The notes under the pieces: model-generated | What the model was told of the DNA's origin: nothing | Databases searched by the model: none | Seen by the model: only the letters and a program-made list of their open reading frames with translations | DNA from: Lagopus muta | Taxonomy: Eukaryota; Chordata; Aves; Galliformes; Phasianidae | NCBI RefSeq assembly: GCF_023343835.1 | Contig: NC_064433.1 | Coordinates: forward strand, 71,260,032 to 71,324,031 | Direction of reading: 5' to 3' | Length of the DNA: 64,000 bases | Position numbers and translations under genes: made by a program | Shown: positions 22,601 to 33,232 of the stretch, piece by piece | How the letters are laid out: every line of letters starts with the position of its first letter | Position numbering within the stretch: position 1 is the stretch's first letter

Positions 22601-25600
22601 TACAAAGGGATAGAAAACATCTGTCTCTCTTCTATTAGGAGAACAAGACTTTTGAGATTCATCTTTTGAGATTCAAACCCATATTTTATATACCGCTGCC
22701 CGCACCCCTGCTTCTGCCCTCTGCTGGTAGAGAATCCTGTTCGGCAGCATCGTTAGCTAAAGGTCGTGTGCCTGGAGGTGTGGGTAAGCCGGTGTACAGT
22801 AAAAGCTTCTGAACTGAACTGACAGTGTAAGCTGACACACATTGCTATATTTTATGTCTGCTTGTTGTACTTTATATCTGCTGCCTAGCCTATACTGCAG
22901 GGTGAGAGAGTAGGAAATGGGGATGGAATCAAGTAAAGGAAATAGTTATTTCCATCGCATATAACTACCGTATGTTGCTTTCAGCTACTGCATGAATCTC
23001 AACAATGTTTTTCTGCTATGTGTGTGAGGAAAATAAGTGGCTGACTGGGCTTAGTAATTGGTGAGCCATGCAGAAACTCACCAGCCAGGAACTGGGTCCA
23101 CATGTTGCTTCTGGATGTCACTTCACATCTGAAGCAACTCCTCTGGCTGCAGAGCTGGGCCCTGAGTTTTGGCCCAGAGGCTCATGAGTTTGGTAAACAT
23201 TCAGTGTTGAAGAACATGTGCAAGTTACAAGGTACTGCACATTGGCTGAGACTCTTAAAGACAGTGCCAAGACAAACAAAGGAAAAAAAGATTATGGTCT
23301 TTTGTTTTAGGTGTAATTCTTCTTACTCAAAAGGAAGATCCACTGAATCTTAAAAATCTCTAAGCTCTGTTCTACTCTCCTACTGCTGTGGCTAGTAGCC
23401 AAAACTTTAGCTGAATACTGATTGAAAAACGATGACAGAACCCATATCTCTTTGCCCATTGTGACTGTGGGGGGCAGGAAGACTGGGAGCAAGGAGGAGG
23501 GGGGCTGACCTAATTTCCAACCCTGCTTTCAAAACAGGTTCCACCTACTGGTGTTGTGCAACAAAAGCTTGAAATATTCTTCTGCAGGCTCTGCTTTCTT
23601 CAGTGGGGAATGATGCTGTCCTTCCCTGATTCAGAGGTAAAAAAAAATAGGTGTACTCTCCCACACTCATACACTCATTTTTGGCAACACCAGGCCCTGT
23701 TCAAAGCACAACACACACTGGTGCTTGATGTGAGGAATGCAATGCTTACAGGACTAGTTTTTCATGGTGGGTGTTGACAGATGAGCTGTGATGAATCTCA
23801 TGCCTGGCTGATTTTTCTGCCTATCTCCTGGAAATTCTCATCCTCTCCCCACCAAGCCTCCTCTCCCCCGCATGGAAAACATGCCAGCAGCATATGTGAG
23901 GGTGACAGCAGCTCAGCTCACACTGACAATTTACTTAGGAGAATATAGATATTTTCTTCTTCTACATAAAAATTTCACACAGGAATGATTTCTTGACATT
24001 AAGTTGTAAAAGTTGCTTTATCAGCACTCATGCAGTGAATATGGTTGCAATATTTATGCACTGGTCCAAACTTTCATGTCTGGAATGAATGTCTGCTTTA
24101 TGATCCTGTATTTTCTCCAGTAAGACAGATCTAGAGCTCACGTGACACGGGTCACTTGTGCCAGGTGTAGAGCAGAAGAGTAGGATGGCACTGGTGTCTA
24201 ATAATAATGCCAGGGGTAGAGCTGCCAGAGACCTGAATATGATTTCAGGAAGACTTACGTGATAGGAATAAAAGAAGGAGAAGTCCCGAACAAACAGTAG
24301 GAGGATGCTCCTATGGCCTCTGTCAGAGGATATGGTTTAGTGAGAGCTTTTCATGGCCTTCTCATACTGACTTTGCTGAGGAAGCAGGAGGGAACTGGAG
24401 GCCATGCAAAGCCTGCAGTTAGGTTGGAAATGCCTGGTGTAGAAATGGTTGTTGGAAGGGATGTCCCGACTGAGCTGAGCTCAGGGAAGACTAAGCCACT
24501 GAGGAAGAAGCAGTCCCTGCACTGGAGACATTTACTTGGGCAGGGTGCCAGCTGCAAGGCTTGTTCTGGCTGCCAATTGAAGGGAAAGTAGGGAGAGATG
24601 GAAGATGCTGTAATGGATAAATCTTAAAAACACAAATACTGCTTCAAGTTTTGTTGCTGAGAAGACTGAGGTTGAGGTAGGAAGGGGAAGTGGGCTCTGC
24701 TTGAGGCTTATCCTGCATTCTCTGGTTGACATTTCTCTGACTGGGAGTCACACTGAATTGCTGGACACCTGAGAGAAGATGCCTGGTGGGACTGCCAAAG
24801 GAAAAAATCACATGAGATTATGTGGTGCAACTCAGATGAAATTGCACTGCACAGCTTCACAAGCAGAGGCTTCACAGGAGTACTGTGGAGGTGTGAGGGT
24901 TTGCTAGCTCTCCCTCTGAGCTAAAGAGCAGAGCTCCCCAAACGTAAGATTCCAAAACCCAGTAATTATACACTGAAAGAGTGATTTACTGACAACCCTT
25001 TCGAGAACCACTGTTGAAGATCCTTGCCAGAAAGAACTGGCTTGGAACCCTACCTCATACAAACAAATGGCCTTTTGAAAGTAGAAGGCAGTTTTACTTC
25101 TCTTTAACTCTGTGGAACCAACATATTGCTTGTCATCCTAGAAGTCATCTGGATACATGAAAAATATTGCTATGCATTTTTAGCAAAGTGGCTATAATAG
25201 TGCAATTTCAAGGGGAAAGAAGAAGCTGCATGAATGCATCTGGCAACTGAGAGTAACAGATGGGCAGACTGGTCTGCTTCTTCTCAGTTATTTTCTTTCA
25301 TCATACTGTCCATGTCAGGGGATTGTTTGAAAGCAAATAAATCCCATATAAAAATACTGAATGCTGATATATGATGCATATATTTATATAGAAAATGAAG
25401 ACGTTTATTCTGCAGTAGTTCTACTCACCCTTTTGCTTTCAACAGAATCACCTCAACATTCAAGCCTTGCAGAGTGTCTGTCCCTGAATAAAGCTCTCCT
25501 TGCTAAAACCCATGGATTTTAAAAGCACGCATGAAAATATACATAAAGTAAGTCGCTGGAGAAGATCATCTTTCTTTACAAGGATAGCTATTCCTTTAGC

Positions 25601-25700
25601 CACAACATTGCTCAGCATAGCACCTATAGATACACGTACCTGTTCCAAAGCATAATCTCAGAAGTCCTGGTCTCGTCCTTCTTCCTTTTATAATCCCAAG
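19620..25700 (-). other. Inferred GPR19 5' intron, no other gene seen
   Basis: About 6 kb between the GPR19 acceptor and the CpG island. It has no CR1 fragment and no recognisable coding exon. It holds a T-rich low-complexity stretch near 21,931-21,955 and a full match to the CTCF core at 22,714-22,727. Open frames of 60-97 codons have no recognisable domain. One or more small 5' UTR exons could be present but cannot be placed without transcripts. Confidence 0.5.
22714..22727 (-). promoter_or_regulatory. CTCF-core motif (minus orientation)
   Basis: The minus strand reads CCAGCAGAGGGCAG, which satisfies every position of the CTCF core pattern CCASYAGRKGGCRS. It is in single-copy sequence between the GPR19 coding exon and the CpG island. 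Occupancy cannot be told from sequence. Confidence 0.5.
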
Positions 25701-25799
25701 TGAAGTCATATTGAAGAACACGCAGTATGTTCACATCTGTGCCCGGCCACTTGCAAATCCAATAGGAGGGGTGGGTTATTCTGCCCCTCTACTTTAAGG

Positions 25800-26062
25800 G
25801 AAAACGACGTGTGGCAGAGCTGGCTGCTGACTCGCGCTATTCCCTCCTCCCCCGCCCCGTCGCGGCCTCTCCCGTCAGCACCGCGGACAGCGGCACGGCT
25901 CCCGCCCCGGCCCCGTGGCCCCGACGGGGTGGCAGCTGGGTGCACCGGTTCTTCCCCACCGCTCTGCCGGCTGCGGTGGCTGGCGGTCGACGCTGACGTC
26001 CCGGTTGCTATGGTGAGCAGCGGCTGCTGGGGAAGATGCCATGCCTCTTTCGCCATGGTCGC
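25800..26062. promoter_or_regulatory. CpG island, candidate GPR19 promoter
   Basis: A sharply bounded GC- and CpG-rich block in AT-rich surroundings, about 6.2 kb upstream of the GPR19 coding exon on its strand. It contains GC boxes (CCCCGCCCC near 25,849-25,858 and CCGCCCCGG near 25,902), a CRE-like TGACGTC at 25,994-26,000, and an X-box-like GTTGCTATGGTGAG at 26,004-26,017. It is the only such island in the window and sits where a GPR19 promoter would be expected. Which strand it drives is not shown by sequence alone; it may be bidirectional. A GTGAGC donor-like site follows an ATG on the plus strand at 26,009-26,011. Confidence 0.6.
26004..26017 (-). promoter_or_regulatory. X-box-like (RFX) motif
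   Basis: On the minus strand this reads CTCACC AT AGCAAC. It matches the RFX X-box pattern GTNRCC-N2-RGYAAC at every defined base except the first. It lies three bases from a CRE-like TGACGTC within the CpG island. Single motif matches are common by chance, so function is unproven. Confidence 0.35.
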
Positions 26063-26159
26063 CATGAGACCCTGCCTCCTGAAAGAGAAAGGGATAGTGG
26101 ATAAGGACAGGGAGGTGGAGGGAATTTTTAATTAGCTGCCTTTGGGAATGCATGCTCTT

Positions 26160-26232
26160 TTTCTTTCTTTCTTTCTTCTTCTTCGTCTTCTTTTTTTTTT
26201 TTAATTTCTTTTTAATTTTTTTTTCATTATCA
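26160..26232 (+). repeat. T/C-rich low-complexity tract
   Basis: TTTC and TTC units grade into long T runs directly beside the CpG island. It produces a Lys-rich artefact frame on the other strand. Confidence 0.9.
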
Positions 26233-26439
26233 TACAGATACTGAGACTTATTAGGAAAAAAAAATAATAGAGAAATCAGAGTGTCTGTTTCCCATTTGGA
26301 ATTAGACATCTTTTTTCAATATGGAGTATAACACTGACATAATTTCTTTTAAAATATTTTCTGCCACATATGCTTTAATAAGAAATATGTAATAATGACA
26401 ATTCTCCTCAGTATTCAAAAGTGAGTCTCTCACAGTTGC

Positions 26440-26622
26440 TGTGGGATCAGTGTGCACAAAGCCATTGGCCTTGATGTGATGCATCCACACGTGCTGAAAG
26501 AGCTGGCAGAGGTGACTGCCGAACTGCTATCTATTATCTTTCACAGGTCTTAGAGAACAGAAGAGGCACCTCAAGACTGGGAGATAGCCAGTGTCACTCC
26601 AGTCTTCACAATGGACAAGAAT
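26440..26622 (+). repeat. CR1 fragment (sense, RT region)
   Basis: Sense CR1: CTGAAAGAGCTGGCAGAGGT, then CTGGGAGATAGCCAGTGTCAC and a GTCTTCACAATGGACAAGAA segment. It stops where an opposite-strand CR1 tail begins. Confidence 0.85.
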
Positions 26623-26623
26623 A

Positions 26624-26852
26624 ACAGAATCACAGAATTGTAGGGGTTGGAGGGGACCTCTAGAGATCATTGAGTCCAACCCTCCTGCAAAGCAGGCTCC
26701 CTAGACCAGGCTGCAGAGGTAGGCACCCAGGCAGATCTTGAGTATCTTCAGAGAAGGAGATTCCAAAACCTCCCTGAACAACCTGTTCCAGTGCTCCCTC
26801 ACACTCACTGTGATGAAATTCCTTCACAGATTTGTGTGGAACTTCCTAACAA
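26624..26852 (-). repeat. CR1 3' tail inserted in antisense orientation
   Basis: It begins AGAATCACAGAATTG, the reverse complement of the CR1 terminal repeat, and continues GAGTCCAACCCTCCTGC, CTGTTCCAGTGCTCCCTCAC. It sits between two sense CR1 pieces, so it is either a nested insertion or a rearrangement junction. Confidence 0.88.
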
Positions 26853-26854
26853 AA

Positions 26855-27060
26855 GCAAATATGGAGTCTTGCACTTGGGAAGAAGTAACTACATGTGTCA
26901 GTACAGACTGTGAAATGACCTGCTGAAGAGGAGCTCTGCAGAGAAGGACCTGGGGGTCCTGGTGGACTATAGGTTATCAGTGCGTCAGCAATGTGGCTAG
27001 GTGGCCAAGAAGGCCACTGGGATCCTGCAGTGCATTAAAAGGAGTGTGACCAGAAGGTAA
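26855..27060 (+). repeat. CR1 fragment (sense, region after RT)
   Basis: Sense CR1 with GGAGTCTTGCACTTGGGAAG, GAGAAGGACCTGGGGGTCCT and CATTAAAAGGAGTGTGACCAG. This is a later part of CR1 than the piece at 26,440, so the intervening RT part is missing. Confidence 0.85.
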
Positions 27061-28470
27061 CCTGAGGTTGCTGAGGGAGTTGGCAGAGGTGATGGCCAAG
27101 ATGCTTTTCATCATATAACAGCATTCCTGGTCAAGCAGAGAGGTCCCGGAGGATTGGAGGCTCACCAGTGTGACTTTCTTCTACAAGGAGGATCAGGGAA
27201 ACTACAGCCTGGCCTCAGTGCTGGGGAAGCTTATGGAACAGACCATCTTGAGTGAGATCACATGGCATATGCAGGGAGGATCAGGCTCAGCCAGCATGGG
27301 TTCATAAAAGGCATGTTGAACAACTTAATCTCCTTCTGTGAATGAATGACCCTTCTGGTGGGTGAGGGAAAGGCTGTTGGTGTGGTCTACCTAGACTTTA
27401 GCAGAGCCTTTGACACTGTCTCCCACAGCATTCTCCTGGGGAAGCTAGCAACATGTAGCTTGGACAGGTACACTCTTTGCTGGGTAAAGAATTGACTGGA
27501 GGGCTGGGCCCAGAGAGTTGTGGTGAATGGAGATAAATGCAGCTGGCGACCGGTCACAAGTGGTGTTCCCCAGAGGTTGGTGCTGGAGCCTGTCCTCTTC
27601 AGTATCTTTATTGATGATCTGAATGAGGGCATCGAGTGCAGCCGTAGTAAGTCTGCAGATGACAGTTTGGGAGAAAGTGTCAATCTTCCTGAAGGAAGGA
27701 AGTCCCTTCAGAGGGATCTGGACAGGCTGGATCATGGGGCTGAGGCCAGTGGAATGAAGTTCAAGAAGCTCTGGGTCCTGCACTTTGTCCACAACAACCC
27801 CAGGCTTGGGACAGAGTGGCTGGAAGACTGTGTGGAAGAAAGAACCTGTGGCTGTTGGTCGATGCTTGACTAAACATGAGCCAGCAGTGTGCACAGGTGG
27901 CCAATGGCATCCTGGCTTGTATCAGAAATAGTGTATCCCCTCACTCAGCTCTGGTGAGGCTGCACCTCAAGTACTGTGTTCAGTTTTGGGTCCCTCACTA
28001 CAAGAAATACATTGAGGCCCTGGAGTGTGTTCAGAGAAGAGCAGTGAGGCTTGTTAGGGGTCTGGAGAACAAATCTTATAAGGAGTGGCTGAGGGAACTG
28101 GATTGTTCATTCCGGAGAAGAAGAGGCTCAGGGGACATCTTAAAGCTCTCTACAACTACCTGAAAGGAAGCTGTGGCGAGGTGGATGGTCAGCCTATTCT
28201 CCTGCATACCTAGTGATAGGACTAGAGAGAATGGCCTCAGTTTGCACAGGGGAGATTCAGGTTGGATATTAGGATAAAATTATTCTCCTACAGAGTGGTC
28301 AGCTGCTGGAATAGATTGCCCAGGGAGGTAGAGGGGTTCAGGAATCATTTAGATGTTGTATTGAGGAACATCGATTAGTGGGGAAGTATTGGTGGTAGGT
28401 GAATGCTTGGATCCTGGAGATATTTTCCAGTCTTAATGATTCTGTGATTCTATTATTCTAATGATACTCT
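27061..28470 (+). repeat. CR1 LINE copy with broken reverse transcriptase
   Basis: A longer sense CR1 copy running from the RT region to the 3' tail (GATTCTGTGATTCTATTATTC). Translated pieces show VVYLDFSRAFDTVSHSILL, then GVPQ-like [20 protein letters not shown] and a SADD version of the catalytic FADD box. The frame is broken by stops and shifts, so it is a dead copy. It starts by repeating the RT region already passed at 26,440, showing that it is a separate element. Confidence 0.93.
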
Positions 28471-29290
28471 AAGGATAGAATAGTTTTGCTTGTTTCTTCT
28501 TGTTTAAATCCCAACAATGGTTCAGAGAGTAGCAAGCAGACCCATAGCTAAGCTAGAGATGTAGTTCTGCTTGCTGTCTTTAGACTCCTGTAAAATCTGA
28601 GCAAAACCCTGAAGAGAAACTGAAATTCTGGGATAACTAGCTCAGGGGACATCTTATCTCCATTTCATGTGGAAATAGTAAGTTGCCCAAAGTAAAAGGT
28701 GGCTTGCCCTTATTTGCATTCAGAAAAGCAGTTTTTGCTTCATTAAGGCTCAATTTGAACTAGATGTCTTTGTCTCTTCTCTAAGCACTATATGCAAAGC
28801 AGAATTCACTGTGCCTTGAAGTTAATATTCTGCAGTGTGAATTCTAATAGCTGACATTTAATTGATCTGCATGCATGGAGCTCAGCTGAGATGAATCACA
28901 TTTGTGTCTGCCACATCTGCTACATTCTTAATTTAAGGATGTATTTCAAATGAATGGAGAGTCGATGCTGAAGTTCTCATTCAGAAGTAAAGGTGAGGTC
29001 TGTGCCTGCTTTGAAGTGGTACTCATTGCCCTAGGGATACCAGTCTTACGGCTCTACTCAGAGGCAGTTTCCGATCATTCAGTGTTGTCAAAATCAGACC
29101 AGTAGAATCAGCACAGAAAGGATTTCTAACAGTGCAAATCAGGGGTTCCTGTATAAGGATGCTAAGGTAAGTACCAGAAGTCTGGATAATCCAATGCAGA
29201 GGAAAATGGAATAACAAATTGTTATCTTCACCTGATATATTCTCCTGAATTTGACCATGACTTTTTTTTTCCCTGAAATTAAATGGGAGA

Positions 29291-29324
<34 letters not shown>

Positions 29325-29774
29325 GGTGGGGGTATCTATTTCCTACCTGACAGAACAAAAGAGAAGTTTTACTTATCTGCTGCTGACTCATTTGTATGTG
29401 TGTTGTTCTTTGGCAGAGAAGTGATAAAAATGTTCTGTTGTATAAACAGTGAGTAGGAGAATCACAGCTTAGTCTAGGAGGCTCATGTAGTCCAGAACTG
29501 GTGATGTGAGTCTTAAATGAACATCTTGACAAATTTCAAGTTAGCAGAGATAGTTGGAGATGTGTCAGAAAGTTGGGCAAAAAGTTTGTAAGTTGAAGTC
29601 ACTTTTGAAATCTGCAGATTGCTTGATAGGTTGAATGCTACTTTTGTTACAAAATATGTTTCTGAGAGATTACAAGCTAGGAATCTTTGTGATTGGAACA
29701 TAATGCATCTCTAAGAAGCTGACTTCATTTCTGAGTTAACTTTATCATTGTAAAAAAAATGGGGCACTGATTTT
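28471..29774. other. Spacer between CR1 copies
   Basis: AT-rich unique-looking sequence with no recognised gene. Its main landmark is a pure run of 31 T at 29,293-29,323. Confidence 0.7.
29293..29323 (+). repeat. Poly-T tract, 31 bases
   Basis: An uninterrupted T run followed by GGGTGGGGG. It is not attached to a recognisable SINE or processed copy on either side. Confidence 0.97.
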
Positions 29775-31096
29775 CGGGAACCATCATGGATCAATTAAAG
29801 GTCAACCAAAGGATCGGCATGGGTTTATCAATGGTAGATCCTGTTTGACAAACCTGATTTCATTCTATGACAAGGTGACCTGCTTAGTGGATGAAGGTAA
29901 AGCTGATAATGTGGTCTACCTGGATGACAGTAAAGCTTTTGACACTGTTCCCCACAACATCCTCGTGGAGAAGCTGGCTGCACAAAGTTTGGATGGGCTA
30001 ACACTCTGCTGGGAGAAACACAAACTGGATGGCTGGGCCCAAAGAATTGTGGTCAATGGAGTTAAATCCAGTTGGCAGCCAGTCAGGAGTGGTGTCCCCC
30101 AGGGCTCAGTACTGGAACCACTTCTATTTAACTTCTTTATTAATGATCTTGATTATTGATGGGATTGAGTGCACCCTTAGTAAGATTGCAGATGACACCA
30201 AGTTGGGAGGAAGTGTTGATCTGCCTGAGCGGAGAAGAGCACTATAGAGGGACCTGGATAGACTGCATCAATGGGCCAACATAAATCGTATGAGTTTCAA
30301 TATTTCAATAGTTTCAATATGAGGGTAGGGTCCTGCATTTTGGTCACAGCAACCCCAGGCAACCCTACAGGCTCCTACAGGGAGGAGTGGCTGGAAAGCT
30401 GCCTGATGGAAAGGGACCTTGGTGTACTGATGGACAGTCAGCTGAATATGAGCCAGCAGTGTGCCCAGGTGGCCAAGGAGGCCAATGGCATCCTGGCTTG
30501 TAACAGGAATGGTGTGGTGAGCAGGACTAGGGAAATATCCTGCCCCTGTACTCGGCACTGATGATGCCTCACCTCGAGTACTGTGTTCAGTTTTGTGCAC
30601 CTTAGTACAGAACACACTGAGATGCTAGAGCAAGTCCAGAGAAGGGCAATAAGGCTTGTGAAGGGCTTGGAGAATATGCCATATGAGAAGCGACTAAAGG
30701 AACTGGGGCTGTTTAGTCTGGGCAAGAGGAGGCTGAGGGGATGCCTTACTGCTCTCTTTAAATACCAGAAAGGTGAGTGCAGTGAGAGTGGGGCTGGTCT
30801 CTTCTCATTGGTGACAGGACAAGGGGAAGTGGCCTCAAGTTGCACCAGAGGTTGGATATCAGGAAAGGCTTCTTTACTGAAAGGGTTGTTAAGCATTGGA
30901 ATAAGCTCCCCAGGGAGGTTGTTGAGTCACCATCCCTGAATGTGTTTAAAAACCATTTGAATTAGGTGCCCAGGGACATGATTTAGTAGAGGATTGTTAG
31001 AGTTAGGGTAGTAGTAGGATTAGGTTGTGGTTGGACTTGATCTTTAAGGTCTTTTCCAACCTGAGCAATTCTATGATTCCATGATTCTACAATTCA
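29775..31096 (+). repeat. CR1 LINE copy with broken reverse transcriptase
   Basis: A sense CR1 of about 1.3 kb from the RT domain to the terminal ATTCTATGATTCCATGATTC. Frames show [20 protein letters not shown], then [20 protein letters not shown] in the same frame, then a shift to IADDTKLGGSVDLPE, a variant of the catalytic FADD motif. Stops and shifts show it is inactive. It is 5'-truncated, as is usual for CR1. Confidence 0.94.
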
Positions 31097-32697
31097 AACA
31101 AAGCTTTAACAAATGATAAACAAGCCCTGCGAATAGACAACAGGTTTTATCACATAATGGCTTTTGTTTCCCCTCAGCTTTTAATTTAACCTTAAAAATG
31201 AGAGTGAGGATGTTGTGCATGCCTATTGCAAAAATAGCAATCATCTATCACTTACCTCAGCCAACAGGTTTTCTTATTTGAACAGGTATGGTAATTTCTT
31301 TCTTCCTACTGTGAAGTAAACTCTGGTGTTGTTTGTGAGGCACTCAGACCCATAGCTTGAATCCTCTCTCACCAGGAGCTGTGTAAATGGAGTTACCTCT
31401 TTGAAGTGTCTGAGCAGCACTGCTGGATCCAGGCCTTTGTCTGGTCTGCACAGAGCAGCAGCTGCATACATAATTGTGGCATCTCAGTCAGAATGGGGAT
31501 CCTGCTGGAGCAGAAAGCAAGGCACTGGGTAACCAGAAAGACAAGGGAAACCAGGATGACCATTGAGTTGAATAAAGTAAGGAGGTGCTTATGTTGGGAC
31601 ATAAATTCCTCTCTGGAGCATTGTCTGAGCAACCAGTTCACGAATCTTTGTGACAGGTTCACATTCACTTTCAGAAGGCAGTTATAAGCAGGAGAACTTA
31701 CAGCTCTTAGCATTGGCTCTAGCAGTGAAGGTTGTTAGTTTGCCCTTGGTAGAGAATTAGAAGATACAGACATACAGCAGAATGAATCTACTGCTCCTTC
31801 CAACACTGCTTCCCTACAACTGCAAGAAAGAGAAATATACCCCCAAAAGGCACAGAATACAGTGTTGTGAGATTGTTGTTGCTATTGACTTCCTAGGATC
31901 AGTGTGTTTTTGGGGCTTTGACATTCAAAGGGACCTGCTCCCTGTCCTGTCCTTCTGTATCATGGTAAATTCAGCCCCATGGGTTTATAAACCAGAAAAA
32001 GATGCTGTCTTTGTGCACCAGCATGGATGCACTTAGACACTCTTGATGACACAGAGACAAGAAACAACAACAAAACAAACAAATCACCACCACCCATAAT
32101 ACTTTTGCACTCTTTCAAAATGTCCCCATTTGAGAATGAAATTCTCTGAGGACCTTTACTGGTCCATATTAGATATATGAATTGAGGAGCTAAGTACATA
32201 TTCGAAATACAAACATATGCATAAGTGTAATAAGTTTCCCGCTCTCTGTCTTCCAGACCGATTTAGTAACCCTTGGAAAAAGTCTCACTGCCAGATGAGC
32301 TTTTTGGCACAACCCCAAGTGCAGCGTCTGAGAGGAGAGATGCTCTGGGAAGGAAAGAAAAAGGGGAAGCACAGAGAAAACCGATGCTGCCCTCGTGCGG
32401 CACCCGGCGTGCCGGGTCAGGGGAGAGCCCTCGGCATCGGGACCGCCCGGCTCCATCTACGCCCGTGGAGATGGGTGCCTCCTCGTCTGGTATAGAACGA
32501 GGTGCCTGAATCTGCAACCCCAGCTAGAGAGTCAAGTAAAGACAAAAGCCAAATCGCCTACTCGCCATTGTCCTTTGGAGGAACAAGTCTTGTCCCTTGA
32601 GTACATGGGGAATTCAGGCAACACAGAGGCAGGAGACTGAACAGCCATCAGTACCTGCCCAATCTCTGAGGCTTCCCTCAATCCTATATTTTTCTTC
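31097..32697. other. Spacer with a small CpG-rich islet
   Basis: Mostly AT-rich non-coding sequence. A block at about 32,370-32,500 is much richer in CpG than its surroundings and contains a perfect inverted repeat at 32,402-32,417. Overlapping frames of 78-92 codons there are typical of GC-rich DNA and match nothing I recognise. Confidence 0.55.
32402..32417. repeat. Perfect inverted repeat in CpG islet
   Basis: ACCCGGC GT GCCGGGT: two 7-base arms with a two-base centre, inside a CpG-rich block of about 130 bases. Confidence 0.85.
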
Positions 32698-32701
32698 TTG
32701 T

Positions 32702-32747
32702 TTTATTTATTTATTTATTTATCGATTTATTTATTTATTTATTGTTT
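32702..32747 (+). repeat. (TTTA)n microsatellite
   Basis: About eleven TTTA-like units with one CGAT interruption in the middle. Confidence 0.95.
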
Positions 32748-32824
32748 TAATCTCTGATACTTAATTATTCATGTAGTTATCTCTAAATTGGAGAAATATG
32801 GATTTGAATGATGGCTGAATGGTG

Positions 32825-33232
32825 GCACTCAGGGTGTTGTGAGCAATGGCTCAAGACTCAGGTGGAGACCACCAAGGATTCATACTTGGATCAGCTTAAT
32901 AAATTTATTAGCAGTGGGATTGAGTGCATTCTCAGCAAATTTGCCCATGAGATTAAGCTGAGTGATACACTTGAAATAACAAAAGTAAGGAATGTCATCC
33001 AGTAGCCAAGCTTGAGAACTGGGTCCATGTGAATTTAATGAAGTTCAGCAAGGCCAAGTGCAAAGTGTTGTACCTGAGTCAGGGCAATCCCAAACACCAA
33101 TAGAAACTGGAAGATGAACAGATTGAGAGCAGCCCTGCAAAGGGCTGGAGATTCTGCTGAATGAAAGCCAGTAGTGTGAGTTTGCAGTCCTGACGGCCAA
33201 CAGTATCTGGGCTGCATCAAAAGTGGGGTGGC
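32825..33232 (+). repeat. CR1 fragment (sense)
   Basis: Sense CR1 around the catalytic box (GGGATTGAGTGCATTCTCAG, AAGTTCAGCAAGGCCAAGTG), diverged and broken. It joins directly to an antisense CR1 at about 33,233. Confidence 0.85.

Noticed and set aside
25706-26309. Four overlapping frames across the CpG island, Pro/Ala/Arg-rich
   Set aside because: GC-rich DNA has few stops; none shows a known domain, and one runs into the T/C low-complexity tract.
27387-31000. Possibility of an active CR1 element
   Set aside because: The reverse transcriptase frames are broken, the catalytic box is altered in the copies, and the 5' parts are missing.
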